From Myxococcales bacterium (GTDB lineage Bacteria > Myxococcota_A > Polyangia > Haliangiales > Haliangiaceae), in contig JADJUF010000019.1 in assembly GCA_016717005.1 (NCBI GenBank), positions 112,754-176,753 of the forward strand: a stretch of DNA of 64,000 nucleotides. The letters are read 5' to 3'. Below, piece by piece: positions 53,503 through 61,969 of this stretch (positions are counted from its first letter, which is position 1; each line of letters begins with the position of its first letter). Position numbers and translations under genes: made by a program. The notes beneath the pieces were generated by a model. It saw only the letters and a program-made list of their open reading frames with translations. It was not told the DNA's origin and made no database searches.

Positions 53503-54387
53503 TCACGGCAGGTTGCACGGGCCCGGGAACGGCGTCGTGAGGGCGCGGCGCCAGCGCACGCGGCCGCCGGACTCGCCGACCAGCTCGCGCGGCCCGTTCA
53601 TCGTCGGCGCGGCCGCACCGGGCGGGTCGACGCGGACGGTCCAGCCCGCGGCGCGATAGCTGGCCGGGGGCGGGGTCAGGCCCGGGCGGACGAGCTGGCT
53701 GCCGCCGACCGCGCGCGCCGTGCAGCCATCGGCGGCGAGCGTGACGGTGAACGGCGTCGGCCCAGGCCGCCGCTCGCCCGGGTCGCGGTCGATGCCCGAC
53801 GGCGCCTCCAGGAAGAACGCCGAGCCGTGGAGGCCGAAGTCGTCCTGGCGCCAGTCGACGCGGTCGCCGGCGCTCTCGGGCGGCGGCGCGCACTGATAAC
53901 GGACGGCGCCGTCGGCGCGGCGCAGGACCGCCACGGCGCTGCCGCTGGTCACGACCAGGTCACCGTCGGCGAGCTGGCCGATCACCTCGCGCCAGGCCGG
54001 CGCCGACCAGCGCGCCTGCCCGGTCTTGACGTCGATGCCCTCGACGTGGGTGACCTGGCGGTAGCCGCAGATGCCCTCGAAGCGATCGAGCCAGGTCCAC
54101 GGCACGACGCCGCCGTCGGCGGTGAGCGGCTCGACCCGCAGGGGGGCGCCGGTCGTGGCGGCGGTGGTGGTGGTGGTGGTGGTGGTGGTGGTGGTGGTCG
54201 CCGCGCCGTCGTCGAGCGTGTTGGCGTCCGGCGTGCCGGCGTCGGTCGTGGTGGTCGTGGTGGCCGCGGTGGTCGCGGTGGTCGCGGTGGTCGCGGTGGT
54301 CGCGGTCGCGGCGCGGGGGCGCGACGGCGCGGGGGCGGCGCAGGCGGTGACGGTCACGGTGACGAGTGCGGACAGGCGCTTCAGCAT
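53503..54387 (-). CDS. Thr-rich lipoprotein, function unknown
   Basis: This 294-residue protein begins at ATG 54387 (MLKRLSALVTVTVTAC), with lipobox VTAC. Residues about 25-80 are low-complexity Thr/Ala runs encoded by trinucleotide repeats. The following 200 residues are strand-rich with GYRQVTHVEGIDVKTGQARWS and DGDLVVTSGSAVAVLRRADG. That style suggests a small PQQ/beta-propeller-like repeat, though no complete propeller is seen. It interrupts the rhamnose genes on the opposite strand. Confidence 0.65.
   Translation of the reverse strand: MLKRLSALVTVTVTACAAPAPSRPRAATATTATTATTATTAATTTTTTDAGTPDANTLDDGAATTTTTTTTTTTTAATTGAPLRVEPLTADGGVVPWTWLDRFEGICGYRQVTHVEGIDVKTGQARWSAPAWREVIGQLADGDLVVTSGSAVAVLRRADGAVRYQCAPPPESAGDRVDWRQDDFGLHGSAFFLEAPSGIDRDPGERRPGPTPFTVTLAADGCTARAVGGSQLVRPGLTPPPASYRAAGWTVRVDPPGAAAPTMNGPRELVGESGGRVRWRRALTTPFPGPCNLP
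54163..54198. repeat. In-frame (GGT)12 trinucleotide repeat
   Basis: Twelve GGT units on the plus strand encode a Thr run in the lipoprotein on the minus strand. A second, interrupted GGT/GGTCGC tract lies at about 54248-54310. Confidence 0.9.
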
Positions 54388-54476
54388 GGGGCCTCGCAGA
54401 CGGCTCCGACTGTAACGCGCGGCCACGGCCGCGGCGCTACTCGACCCGGCGATCGCCGCCGTGGTACGCGAGCGGC

Positions 54477-55325
54477 GTGACGATCGTCATCGTCGGTGGC
54501 AGCGGGCAGCTCGGGCGCGCGCTGATGCGGTCCGGCGCGGCGGTCGGGCGGCCGATGGTCGGGCTCGACCGAGCGGCCCTCGACGTCACCGATCCCGACG
54601 AGATCGCGGCGGCGCTCGACGCCTACGCCCCGACCGCGGTGGTGAACGCGGCGGCCTACACCGCGGTCGATCGCGCCGAGGTCGACCGCCTGGCGGCGTT
54701 CGCGGTCAACGCGACCGGCGCCGGGCTGCTGGCGCGCGCGTGCGCGGCGCGCGGCGTGCGGCTGGTACACGTGTCGACTGATCACGTGTTCGACGGTCGC
54801 GCCGGGCGGCCGTACCGCGAGGACGATCCCGTGGCGCCGGTGAACGTCTACGGGGCCAGCAAGGCCGCGGGCGAGCGGGCGGTGCTGGCGGCCGGGGGCA
54901 CGGTCGTGCGGACCTCGTGGTTGTTCGCGCCCGACGGCTGGGGCTTCGTGCCGGCGATCGTGCGGGCCGCGGTCGCGACGGCGCCGATCCGCGCCATCGC
55001 CGATCGCCACGGTCGGCCGACCTGCGTCGACGACCTCGCGCCGGCGCTCGTGGCGCTGCTCGACGCGCCGGCCGGCGTCTACCACTACGCCGGCGCCGGG
55101 GTGACCACCTGGCACGGCCTGGCGTGTGCGATCGTCGAGGCGCTCGGCGCGGACGCGACCGTCGAGCCGATCGCCGCCGCGGCGTGGCCGGCGCAGGCGC
55201 CCCGACCGGTGGCGGCGGTGCTCGACACCGCGCGGGTCGAGGCGCTGAGCGTGCCCGTGCCGTCGTGGCGCCCCGGCCTGGCGCGCGCAGTGGCCGCGCT
55301 GCGGGCCCGGGCCAGCGCGGAGTAG
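54477..55325 (+). CDS. rfbD: dTDP-4-dehydrorhamnose reductase
   Basis: This 282-residue SDR-extended enzyme completes dTDP-L-rhamnose synthesis with NAD(P)H. It begins IVIVGGSGQLGRALM (cofactor loop). It then has LDVTDPDEIAAALDAYAP, VVNAAAYTAVDRAEVD, VHVSTDHVFDGRAGRPYREDD, and VNVYGASKAAGERAVLA with the catalytic YxxxK. The start is GTG 54477. rfbA and rfbB are not in the window. Confidence 0.93.
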   Translation: MTIVIVGGSGQLGRALMRSGAAVGRPMVGLDRAALDVTDPDEIAAALDAYAPTAVVNAAAYTAVDRAEVDRLAAFAVNATGAGLLARACAARGVRLVHVSTDHVFDGRAGRPYREDDPVAPVNVYGASKAAGERAVLAAGGTVVRTSWLFAPDGWGFVPAIVRAAVATAPIRAIADRHGRPTCVDDLAPALVALLDAPAGVYHYAGAGVTTWHGLACAIVEALGADATVEPIAAAAWPAQAPRPVAAVLDTARVEALSVPVPSWRPGLARAVAALRARASAE

Positions 55326-55657
55326 GGGCGGCCCATCGAGGCACGGCGGCGGTCAGGTCGCGGGAGCGAGCTTGCGCCGGCGCGTCGCGGTGCGGACCGG
55401 CGGTGCCAATGGCGCGCTCGGTGGGACCGTGGTGCGTCGATCCTCGCTGCGCGCGCGCCTGGGGCGGACCGCGGGGCCAGCGCCGGGCCCTCGTCGCGGA
55501 CCCGGGCGCTGGCGGCGGCGTCGCCGGCCGACGCCAGCTTGAGCGCCACGCCGCGTCGGGTGACGTCGGTCCCGCTGGCGGGGGGCGAGATCGCGACCAT
55601 CGCCGCTGACGCTGCGCGTGATGGCGGGCGCGGGCGTGGCTCGCGTAGGATGTGTGC
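55326..55657. other. Non-coding stretch
   Basis: About 332 bp lie between rfbD and the FAD oxidoreductase. I see no gene with a recognisable domain. The only clear element is an AGGA ribosome site at 55647-55650 for the downstream gene. Confidence 0.4.
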
Positions 55658-56887
55658 GTGGAGCGCTTCGACGTGATCATCCTCGGCGGAGGCCTGCTCG
55701 GGTCGGCCACCGCCATGCACCTGGCCCAGCGCGGCGTGACGTCGATCGCCGTGCTCGACGTCGATCTCGGCGGGCGCTACTCGAGCTCCGAGCTCAACGC
55801 CGGTGGCGTGCGCGCGACCTGGCGCTCGGAGATGAACGTGGCCCTGGCGCTGCCGTCGATCGAGTTCTTCGAGAGCGTCAAGGACGAGATCGGCTTCGAT
55901 CAGAAGGGCTACCTGTGGATGTACGACGAGGCGCACTGGCCGGCCGCGCTCGAGGCGATGGCGTGGCAGAACCAGCGCCACGGCCTGGGCGTGCGCGCGC
56001 TGACGCCCGACCAGATCACCGCGCACTGCCCGCACCTCGACACGCTCGACGGCGTCGCCGGAGCGACGTTCTCGCCGCGCGACGGCCTGCTGAACCCGAA
56101 CCTGGTCAAGGAGCTGTACCGGCAGGAGGCGCGGCGGCTGTGTGGCGGCGGGCTGCGGCTCGACAACTACGCGTACGTCGCGGCGGTCGACCTCGATCCC
56201 GACAAGGTCCTGGTGCGCGTGCTGAAGTTCCAGGAGTTCTCGCCGGCCGGCGACGCCGCGATCAAGGCGATCCTGTGTGACGCGATGCCGCCCGACGACG
56301 CGGCGGTGGTGAACTACGTCGGCGACGTCGTGATCAACTGCACCGGCGCCTGGGCCCGGCGGGTCGCGCCGCTGTACGGGCACGCGGTGCCGGTGCGGCC
56401 GGTGCGGCGCCAGATCGCGATCGCGCACGCGCCCGAGGTCGACCTGCGCCCGTACGGGATGTTCGTCGATCCCAGCGGCGTGTACTTCCATCGCGAGTCG
56501 ACGCACATCCTCGCCGGGTGGGCCGATCCGGCGGAGCCGTCCGAGTACACGTTCAACTACGACGGCGCCGAGTGGTTCGAGGAGCGCATCTGGCCGGCCC
56601 TGGCCGCGCGCATGTCCGGGTGCGCGCGCATGCGCCACCGGTCCGGCTGGAGCGGGCTGTACGAGTACACGCCCGACCTGTGCGGCATCATCGGCTTCGC
56701 GCCCGGCCACGATCGCGTCATCGAGGCGTTCGGCTTCACCGGCCGCGGCGCCATGCAGTCCTGGGCCGCCGGCCGCGCCGCCGCCGAGCTCGCCACCGCG
56801 CGCCGCTTCGAGACCGTCGACTGCACGCCGCTCCGGCCCACCCGCTTCGCCGAGGGCCAGCTCGTCAAGGAGAGCCTGCTGATCTGA
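55658..56887 (+). CDS. FAD-dependent oxidoreductase (DAO/FOXRED1-like)
   Basis: This 409-residue flavoprotein has the FAD motif DVIILGGGLLGSATAMHLAQ at the N-terminus and NAGGVRATWRSEMNVAL. It then has the segment FSPRDGLLNPNLVKELYRQEA, VINCTGAWARRVAPLYG and the C-terminal GRGAMQSWAAGRAAAELA. The layout is that of D-amino-acid/sarcosine oxidase-type enzymes related to FOXRED1. GTG 55658 is chosen because AGGA at 55647-55650 gives a 7-nt spacing; GTG 55652 is too close. The substrate is unknown; it may oxidise an amine or 2-hydroxy acid. Confidence 0.85.
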   Translation: MERFDVIILGGGLLGSATAMHLAQRGVTSIAVLDVDLGGRYSSSELNAGGVRATWRSEMNVALALPSIEFFESVKDEIGFDQKGYLWMYDEAHWPAALEAMAWQNQRHGLGVRALTPDQITAHCPHLDTLDGVAGATFSPRDGLLNPNLVKELYRQEARRLCGGGLRLDNYAYVAAVDLDPDKVLVRVLKFQEFSPAGDAAIKAILCDAMPPDDAAVVNYVGDVVINCTGAWARRVAPLYGHAVPVRPVRRQIAIAHAPEVDLRPYGMFVDPSGVYFHRESTHILAGWADPAEPSEYTFNYDGAEWFEERIWPALAARMSGCARMRHRSGWSGLYEYTPDLCGIIGFAPGHDRVIEAFGFTGRGAMQSWAAGRAAAELATARRFETVDCTPLRPTRFAEGQLVKESLLI

Positions 56888-57014
56888 CCCTGCACCTCTC
56901 CGGGGTTGCTTTCTTGGCCCGGCGGCGGCGCTCCGCGACTTCGCGGCGCGTCCGTCGCGCTGAGCCGGCACCGGAGCGCGCGGGGCGGGTGGACCCGGCG
57001 CAGCGTCGCGGGCG

Positions 57015-57491
57015 CTACTTGCCGAGCTTGCGCTTGAGGGCGGCGAGCTCGGCGTCGATGGCGGCGTCGCGCTGCGCGGCGGCGGCGTCGCGCTGCGCGG
57101 CCTCGGCCTGGAGGCTGGCGAGGAGGTCGCGCGGCGGCGCCGGCCGCGGGATGGGCGTGCCGGTGCGCGAGGTGGGCAGCGGCGCGGGCTGCGGGACGGT
57201 GCGCGACCTGGGCGGCGCGGGCCGGGAGACGGACGCGCCGGTGCGCGGCGTGGGCGGCGGCGCGGCGGCGGCGTCGTCACGGTCGCGGAGGTCGAAGACC
57301 TCGCCGCAGGCGCCGCACCGGAACGCTTGATCGGTGGCGGCGGCGACGTCGACGAAGAACGCCCCGGCCGAGGTGGTCACGGCGACCTCGTGGAAGCGGG
57401 CGTGGACGTCGCACGCGGGGCAGCGCTCATCGAACGTGCGCCCGCCCGCGACCGCCTGGGTCCGGGTCTTGCCGTGGAACAGGAACCACAT
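57015..57491 (-). CDS. Zinc-ribbon protein with C-terminal coiled coil
   Basis: This 158-residue protein has two CxxC pairs (ERCPACDVHARFHE and FRCGACGEVFDL), which suggest a zinc ribbon at about residues 24-66. A Pro/Arg-rich linker of about 45 residues follows (PPTPRTGASVSRPAPP). The C-terminal 40 residues form a probable coiled coil with an internal repeat (AQRDAAAAQRDAAID). No signal peptide is evident. I recognise no named family. Confidence 0.65.
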   Translation of the reverse strand: MWFLFHGKTRTQAVAGGRTFDERCPACDVHARFHEVAVTTSAGAFFVDVAAATDQAFRCGACGEVFDLRDRDDAAAAPPPTPRTGASVSRPAPPRSRTVPQPAPLPTSRTGTPIPRPAPPRDLLASLQAEAAQRDAAAAQRDAAIDAELAALKRKLGK

Positions 57492-57579
57492 GCGGCGAGC
57501 GTACCGGAACCAGCGGCGAGCGGACCGGAACGAACGCGGCCGCGGTCACATCCGCTTGCGGCGCGGGGCGGCGCGCGGG

Positions 57580-59100
57580 ATGAACGATGGCGTGCCGCGC
57601 CCGCTCCTGATCTTCATCGCCGTCGCGGTCGCCTGTCACCGCGGCTCCGCGCCGCCGCCGGTGGTCGCGCCGCCGCCGCCCGCGGTCGACGACGGCCCCG
57701 GCACGGTGATCGCGCCCGAGCCGCAGCGCACCGGCGACGCGGCCCGCGGCTGGACCCAGCTGACCAGCGCCAACTACGTCGGCTGCGGCGTCCCGCGCGC
57801 GCTGTTCGATCGCTTCGCCGGGGCGACGCCTGCGTGGCTGCGCCTGCCGGGCCGCACCGGCGCCGGCGCCGACCTGCCGTACGCGATGAACGAGGTCACC
57901 GGCGCTGGCGGCCGCGCGCTGGTCACGCCCAGCTGTCTGGCCTGCCACGCCGCGTACCTGCGCGGCGAGCTGGTGGTCGGCCTCGGCGATCCCCGCGCGA
58001 ACTTCACCGGCGACACCAGCGGCCTCGGCCTCGCCGGCATGCTCATCACCGATCCCGCGGACCGCGCCGAGTGGAACAAGCTCTACGGCCGCTTTGCGCT
58101 CATCGCGCCCGCGATGCGCACGACGACCGTCGGCGCCAACCCCGCCGACCACATCGCGGCCGCGCTGTTCGCGCACCGCGACCCGAAAACACTGGCCTGG
58201 TCCGACGAGCCACGCCTGCCGATGCCCGACGCGCCGACGCCCGTGGACGTGCCGGCGTGGTGGCTGCTCAAGCGGAAGACGGCCATGTTCCACACCGGCG
58301 CCGGGCGCGGCGATCAGGCCCGCATCATGATGACCGCGTCGGTGCTGTGCGTCGACGACGTCGCGACCGCCCGCGCGATCGACGCCTGGTTCCCCGACAT
58401 CCGCGCGTTCGTGACCAGCCTCGAGGCGCCGCGCTTCCCGGCGCCGGTCGACGCCGCCGAGGCCGCGCGCGGCCGCGTCGTGTTCGAGGACCGCTGCGCG
58501 CGCTGCCACGGCACCTACGGCCCCGACGGTGTCTACGCGACCCGCGTCGTCAGCGTCGCCGAGGTCGGCACCGACCCCGCGGTGGCCAGCCACGTCGGTC
58601 AGTTCGCGACCCCGTTCGTGGCCTGGTTCAACAGCTCCTTCTACGGCGAGCTGGCGCGGCTCGAGCCCGGCGACGGCTACGTCGCGCCGCCGCTCGACGG
58701 CGTCTGGGCGACCGCGCCGTACTTCCACAACGGCAGCGTCCCGACCCTGACCGCGGTCCTCGACAGCGCGCAGCGCCTGCCCCGCTTCACCATCGCCCGG
58801 GGCCGCGACGACTACGACCTCGCGCTGGTCGGCTGGCGCAGCACCGCGGTCGACGGCGCCACGTCGATCGACCCGACGTGGATCTGGGACACCGCGCGAC
58901 CCGGCCACGGCAACGGCGGTCACACCTTCGGCGACGCGCCCCCCCCCCCCACCACCTTCGGCGACGCCGCTCGCGCCCGGCCAGCACGGTCGCGGTGGTC
59001 AGGATGGTGGCGCGCTGGAGCATGGGCCTGGGGATATGCGATCGAATTGGAGCATGTCAAACCAAAACGGCATCTGTGGCCATCAAGCGCTAATAAATGA
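57580..59100 (+). CDS. Di-heme cytochrome c lipoprotein with abnormal 3' end
   Basis: This protein of about 506 residues has a lipobox (VAVAC) and two heme motifs, CLACH (about 127) and CARCH (about 307). The C-terminal domain has YVAPPLDGVWATAPYFHNGSVPTL, spanning about residues 367-390, a pattern of MauG/peroxidase-like and related di-heme electron carriers. The family normally ends soon after a GNGGHTFG-type segment. Here a run of 12 C bases follows, then a second TFGDA and about 55 residues of unrelated Arg/Trp-rich sequence. The 3' end therefore looks rearranged or mis-assembled. Confidence 0.75.
   Translation: MNDGVPRPLLIFIAVAVACHRGSAPPPVVAPPPPAVDDGPGTVIAPEPQRTGDAARGWTQLTSANYVGCGVPRALFDRFAGATPAWLRLPGRTGAGADLPYAMNEVTGAGGRALVTPSCLACHAAYLRGELVVGLGDPRANFTGDTSGLGLAGMLITDPADRAEWNKLYGRFALIAPAMRTTTVGANPADHIAAALFAHRDPKTLAWSDEPRLPMPDAPTPVDVPAWWLLKRKTAMFHTGAGRGDQARIMMTASVLCVDDVATARAIDAWFPDIRAFVTSLEAPRFPAPVDAAEAARGRVVFEDRCARCHGTYGPDGVYATRVVSVAEVGTDPAVASHVGQFATPFVAWFNSSFYGELARLEPGDGYVAPPLDGVWATAPYFHNGSVPTLTAVLDSAQRLPRFTIARGRDDYDLALVGWRSTAVDGATSIDPTWIWDTARPGHGNGGHTFGDAPPPPTTFGDAARARPARSRWSGWWRAGAWAWGYAIELEHVKPKRHLWPSSANK
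58939..58950. repeat. Poly-C tract (12 C) between direct repeats
   Basis: Twelve consecutive C bases lie between two copies of ACCTTCGGCGACGC (58923-58936 and 58954-58967), inside the 3' end of the di-heme cytochrome gene. Such a tract is prone to slippage and to sequencing error. Confidence 0.85.
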
Positions 59101-59121
59101 TTCGTTTGATGAACTAACTGT

Positions 59122-59208
59122 CGATCCGGGTGGCGACCGGCCCGGCGCGGGGCGCCGCCCTGCCGATCCGGGCGGCGACCGGCCCGGCGCGGGGCGCCGC
59201 CCGGCTTC
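59122..59208. repeat. Two-copy tandem repeat, about 42-bp unit
   Basis: Two near-identical copies of a GGGCGGCGACCGGCCC-type unit lie between the cytochrome and lipoprotein genes, right after an AT-rich patch (about 59035-59120). Confidence 0.75.
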
Positions 59209-59240
59209 CGTCCACGCGGCCGCGGTGGCACGATCACGCG

Positions 59241-60233
59241 ATGCGAACGATCGTCGGGCTCACGCTGGTGACTGCGCTCCTCGGTGGCTGCGGCGGCGAC
59301 GACGGCGGGGGCGGCGTCGTGATCGGCGGCGGCGGCCCCTACTTCCCGGCCGGGGCGTTCTGGGACCAGGACGTGTCCGCGGTGAGCCCGGCCGCGAACT
59401 CGTCGGCGATCATCACCGCGCTGCGCGACGCGGGCGGCTGGGGCAACGGCGACACGTTCCAGATCGACTTCTCGTTCGACGTGCTCGCGGTCGACGGCGC
59501 CAGCCCGGCCAAGCGCGACTTCACGCCGACCGGCGACTTCTTCGAGCCCGACTGCGATCAGGTGCCGGTGCCGGTGCCGGCCGGCGGCAACGTCGAGGGC
59601 GAGGCCGGCTACGAGTGCACCAGCGACGGCGACTGCCACCTGCTGGTGTGGGCGCCCGACGAGCACCGCCTGTACGAGATGTGGCGGGCCAACATCGTCG
59701 GCGGCCAGTTCGACGGCGGCTGCCTCGCGGCCTGGGACACCTCGCGCACCTACGGCCCCAGCGGCCGCGGCGAGCAGTGCACCAGCGCCGACGCCGCGGG
59801 CTTCCCGATCGCGCCGCTGCTGTTCACCGCCGACGAGGTCGCCGCGGGCGAGATCGATCACGCGATCCGCTTCATCCTGCCCAACAACCGCATCCGCCGC
59901 GGCTACGTGCGGCCGGCGACCCACGGCACCAACACCAGCGGCACCGGCGAGCTGCCGTACTACGGCGTCCACCTGCGCCTGCGCGCCGACTATCCGATCG
60001 CCTCGCTCCCGTCCGAGGGCGCGCGCGTGGTCGCCCGCGCGCTGCAGCGCTACGGCATGTACCACGCCGACGGCGGCAACATCGCGCTGACCGCGCAGAG
60101 CGACCGCTACACCACCGCGCAGTGGACGGGGCTGCTCGAGCCGCGCGACCTCGCCGCGCTCACCGTCGAGGACTTCGACGTGATCGACCACGGGCCGCCG
60201 ATCGAGCTCACGCTCGACTGCGTCCGCAACTGA
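59241..60233 (+). CDS. Lipoprotein of unknown function
   Basis: This 330-residue protein has signal peptide MRTIVGLTLVTALLGGC, with lipobox LGGC, then a Gly/Asp spacer (GGDDGGGGVVIGGGG). The domain has FWDQDVSAVSPAANSSAII, FQIDFSFDVLAVDG, LLVWAPDEHRLYEMWRANI and AIRFILPNNRIRRGYVRPA. It ends with YGMYHADGGNIALTAQSD. These blocks occur in secreted myxobacterial and actinobacterial proteins of unknown role that look carbohydrate- or surface-related. I make no functional claim. A weakly AT-rich region upstream may hold its promoter. Confidence 0.65.
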   Translation: MRTIVGLTLVTALLGGCGGDDGGGGVVIGGGGPYFPAGAFWDQDVSAVSPAANSSAIITALRDAGGWGNGDTFQIDFSFDVLAVDGASPAKRDFTPTGDFFEPDCDQVPVPVPAGGNVEGEAGYECTSDGDCHLLVWAPDEHRLYEMWRANIVGGQFDGGCLAAWDTSRTYGPSGRGEQCTSADAAGFPIAPLLFTADEVAAGEIDHAIRFILPNNRIRRGYVRPATHGTNTSGTGELPYYGVHLRLRADYPIASLPSEGARVVARALQRYGMYHADGGNIALTAQSDRYTTAQWTGLLEPRDLAALTVEDFDVIDHGPPIELTLDCVRN

Positions 60234-60977
60234 TCAGCGCGAGCGGCGCGCGAGCAAGAGCACGCCGTCATCGATCAGCGCGTCGCCGCGGATCCGGGCC
60301 GCGATCAGCGGCGCGGTCGCGGCGGCCATCGCCGCCAAGCGCGGGTGCCCGGCGAAGTGCAGGCGGGCCAGCTCGTCGGCGACGGTTGGCGCCTCGGCGA
60401 CCCGCGCCCGCACCGGCGCGCGCACCCGCGACAGCTCGACCGCGAACCCGGCGGCCCCCAGCACCTCGGCCGCGAGCGCCAGCAGCCAGCCGTGGTGGGC
60501 CAGCGGCGCGCCGGCGACCGCCGCCTCGGCGTTGTAGATCGCGACCAGGTCGTTGTCGGGCGCGGCCTGGACGATCGCGACGCGCTGGCGGGCCACCCGC
60601 GCCAGCTCGACGACCGCCCGCGCGGGTTCGTCGCAGTACTGCAGGACCCAGGTGGCGATCGCCGCGTCCACGGCGCCGTCGGGCAGCGGCACCGCCTCGG
60701 CCCGCCCCGCGATCGCCTGCAGGCCCGCGGGCACGTGCGCGCGTTGCTCCGCGCTGGGCTCGACGATCGTCACCGGCGCGACCCGCGCGGCGATGGCCTG
60801 GGTCAGGAGGCCGGTGCCGCCGCCGACGTCGACGACGCTGGTCGCGCCGGCGAGCTTGGCGCACAGGAGCTCGATCTCGTCGTCGGGCTCGAGCCGCGCG
60901 GCCAGCTGGCGCCACGCCGCGGGATCGAGGCGCTCGGGCCCCAGAACCGCGCCGGCCAGGGCACGGTCGACGCGCAC
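60234..60977 (-). CDS. SAM-dependent methyltransferase
   Basis: This 247-residue class I methyltransferase has motif I VVDVGGGTGLLTQAIAA (about 48-64), TIVEPSAEQRAHVPAG (acidic motif II), GRAEAVPLPDGAVDAAIATW and VLQYCDEPARAV. It resembles UbiE/Methyltransf_11 proteins; the substrate may be a small molecule or lipid. It starts at a GTG and is convergent with the preceding lipoprotein gene, immediately adjoining its stop. Confidence 0.85.
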   Translation of the reverse strand: MRVDRALAGAVLGPERLDPAAWRQLAARLEPDDEIELLCAKLAGATSVVDVGGGTGLLTQAIAARVAPVTIVEPSAEQRAHVPAGLQAIAGRAEAVPLPDGAVDAAIATWVLQYCDEPARAVVELARVARQRVAIVQAAPDNDLVAIYNAEAAVAGAPLAHHGWLLALAAEVLGAAGFAVELSRVRAPVRARVAEAPTVADELARLHFAGHPRLAAMAAATAPLIAARIRGDALIDDGVLLLARRSR

Positions 60978-61074
60978 AGCGGGTGCTCGCGCCAGGTCGA
61001 CATGGCGGCAGCCTACGTCAGCTCGGAGGCGTGCGGCGCTTGCTCGGTGCGCGCTGCGGTCGGATAGTCACCCG

Positions 61075-61956
61075 ATGTTGAGTCCACGAGCGTGCGTGTG
61101 GCGGTCGGGGCTGCTGATCGCGGCGACGGCCTGCGGCGGCGGCCCCGACGCGATCGACGCCGGCGGGGACGCGACCACCGTCGATGGCGCGGCGCTCGAC
61201 GCGCCCAGCGCCGACGCCGCGACGCCGGACGCGGCGTTGCTCGACGCGCCCGTCGCCGATGCGGTCGCGGACGCCGCGCTGCTCGACGCGCCCACCACCG
61301 ACGCCACGACGCCGGACGCCGCGCTGCTCGACGCGCCCCCCACCGACGCCACGGCGCCGGACGCCGCGCTGCTCGACGCGCCCACCACCGACGCGCCCAC
61401 CACCGACGCCGCGAGCATCGACGCCGCGACGACCGACGCGCCCGTCACCGACGCCGCGCCGCTCGACGCATCGGCGCCGCCGTGCAGCAACGGCCCCGGC
61501 CGCACGGTCTGGCGCCTGTCGTGGCCATCCGGCCAGGGCGGCTACGCCCGCGTCGACGCCTGGGCCGCGGCCTGCGCGTACTCGCTCGCCGACGCCGCGT
61601 GCTCGCTGTCGGGCGAGCCGCACAACTACGCCTCGTTCGGTCCCGGCGTGGTCTTCAACAGCTCGACCGACTACTTCCGCGTGCGCTTCAGCGTCGCCGG
61701 CCTGAGCTTCACGACCGCGACGCTGTACCTGTCGGCCCACGCCGACGGCGGCGGCCTGCCGCGCCTGGCCGTGCAGTCGCAGCTCCACGGCGAGTACCTG
61801 TTCCAGCCGACCGTGCCGATCAGCACCCACCGGCTCTACGCGATCGACTGGTCGTCGTACCTCGCGCCCACCGACGCGCCCAGCCTCACCGCGGTCACGC
61901 TGCGGCCGATGCCGGTCGGGGTCGCGGTGTCGCAGCTCGAGCTGTGCGTGCAGTGA
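61075..61956 (+). CDS. Lipoprotein with Asp/Ala-rich repeat stalk
   Basis: This 293-residue protein has a signal peptide (RSGLLIAATAC) with lipobox TAC. About 110 residues of imperfect repeats follow (DAALLDAPTTDA and variants, about eight copies). The C-terminal domain of about 150 residues begins CSNGPGRTVWRLSWPSGQGG and holds paired cysteines, and ATLYLSAHADGGGLPRLAVQ. The repeat part is probably a flexible stalk that displays the domain on the outer surface. Repeat stalks of this sort are typical of myxobacterial lipoproteins. No enzymatic motif is seen. Confidence 0.7.
   Translation: MLSPRACVWRSGLLIAATACGGGPDAIDAGGDATTVDGAALDAPSADAATPDAALLDAPVADAVADAALLDAPTTDATTPDAALLDAPPTDATAPDAALLDAPTTDAPTTDAASIDAATTDAPVTDAAPLDASAPPCSNGPGRTVWRLSWPSGQGGYARVDAWAAACAYSLADAACSLSGEPHNYASFGPGVVFNSSTDYFRVRFSVAGLSFTTATLYLSAHADGGGLPRLAVQSQLHGEYLFQPTVPISTHRLYAIDWSSYLAPTDAPSLTAVTLRPMPVGVAVSQLELCVQ
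61186..61480. repeat. Coding repeats for the Asp/Ala-rich stalk
   Basis: Imperfect tandem units of about 36-60 bp (core GACGCCGCGCTGCTCGACGC) encode the DAALLDAP stalk of the lipoprotein. Copy number could change by recombination without loss of frame. Confidence 0.8.
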
Positions 61957-61969
61957 GCCCGCGGATCGG

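Noticed and set aside
58787..59023. Complete minus-strand gene starting MLQRATILTTATVLAG
   Set aside because: Only the first 16 residues look like a signal peptide; the rest is antisense to the cytochrome gene. It may be a remnant but is not a supportable gene.
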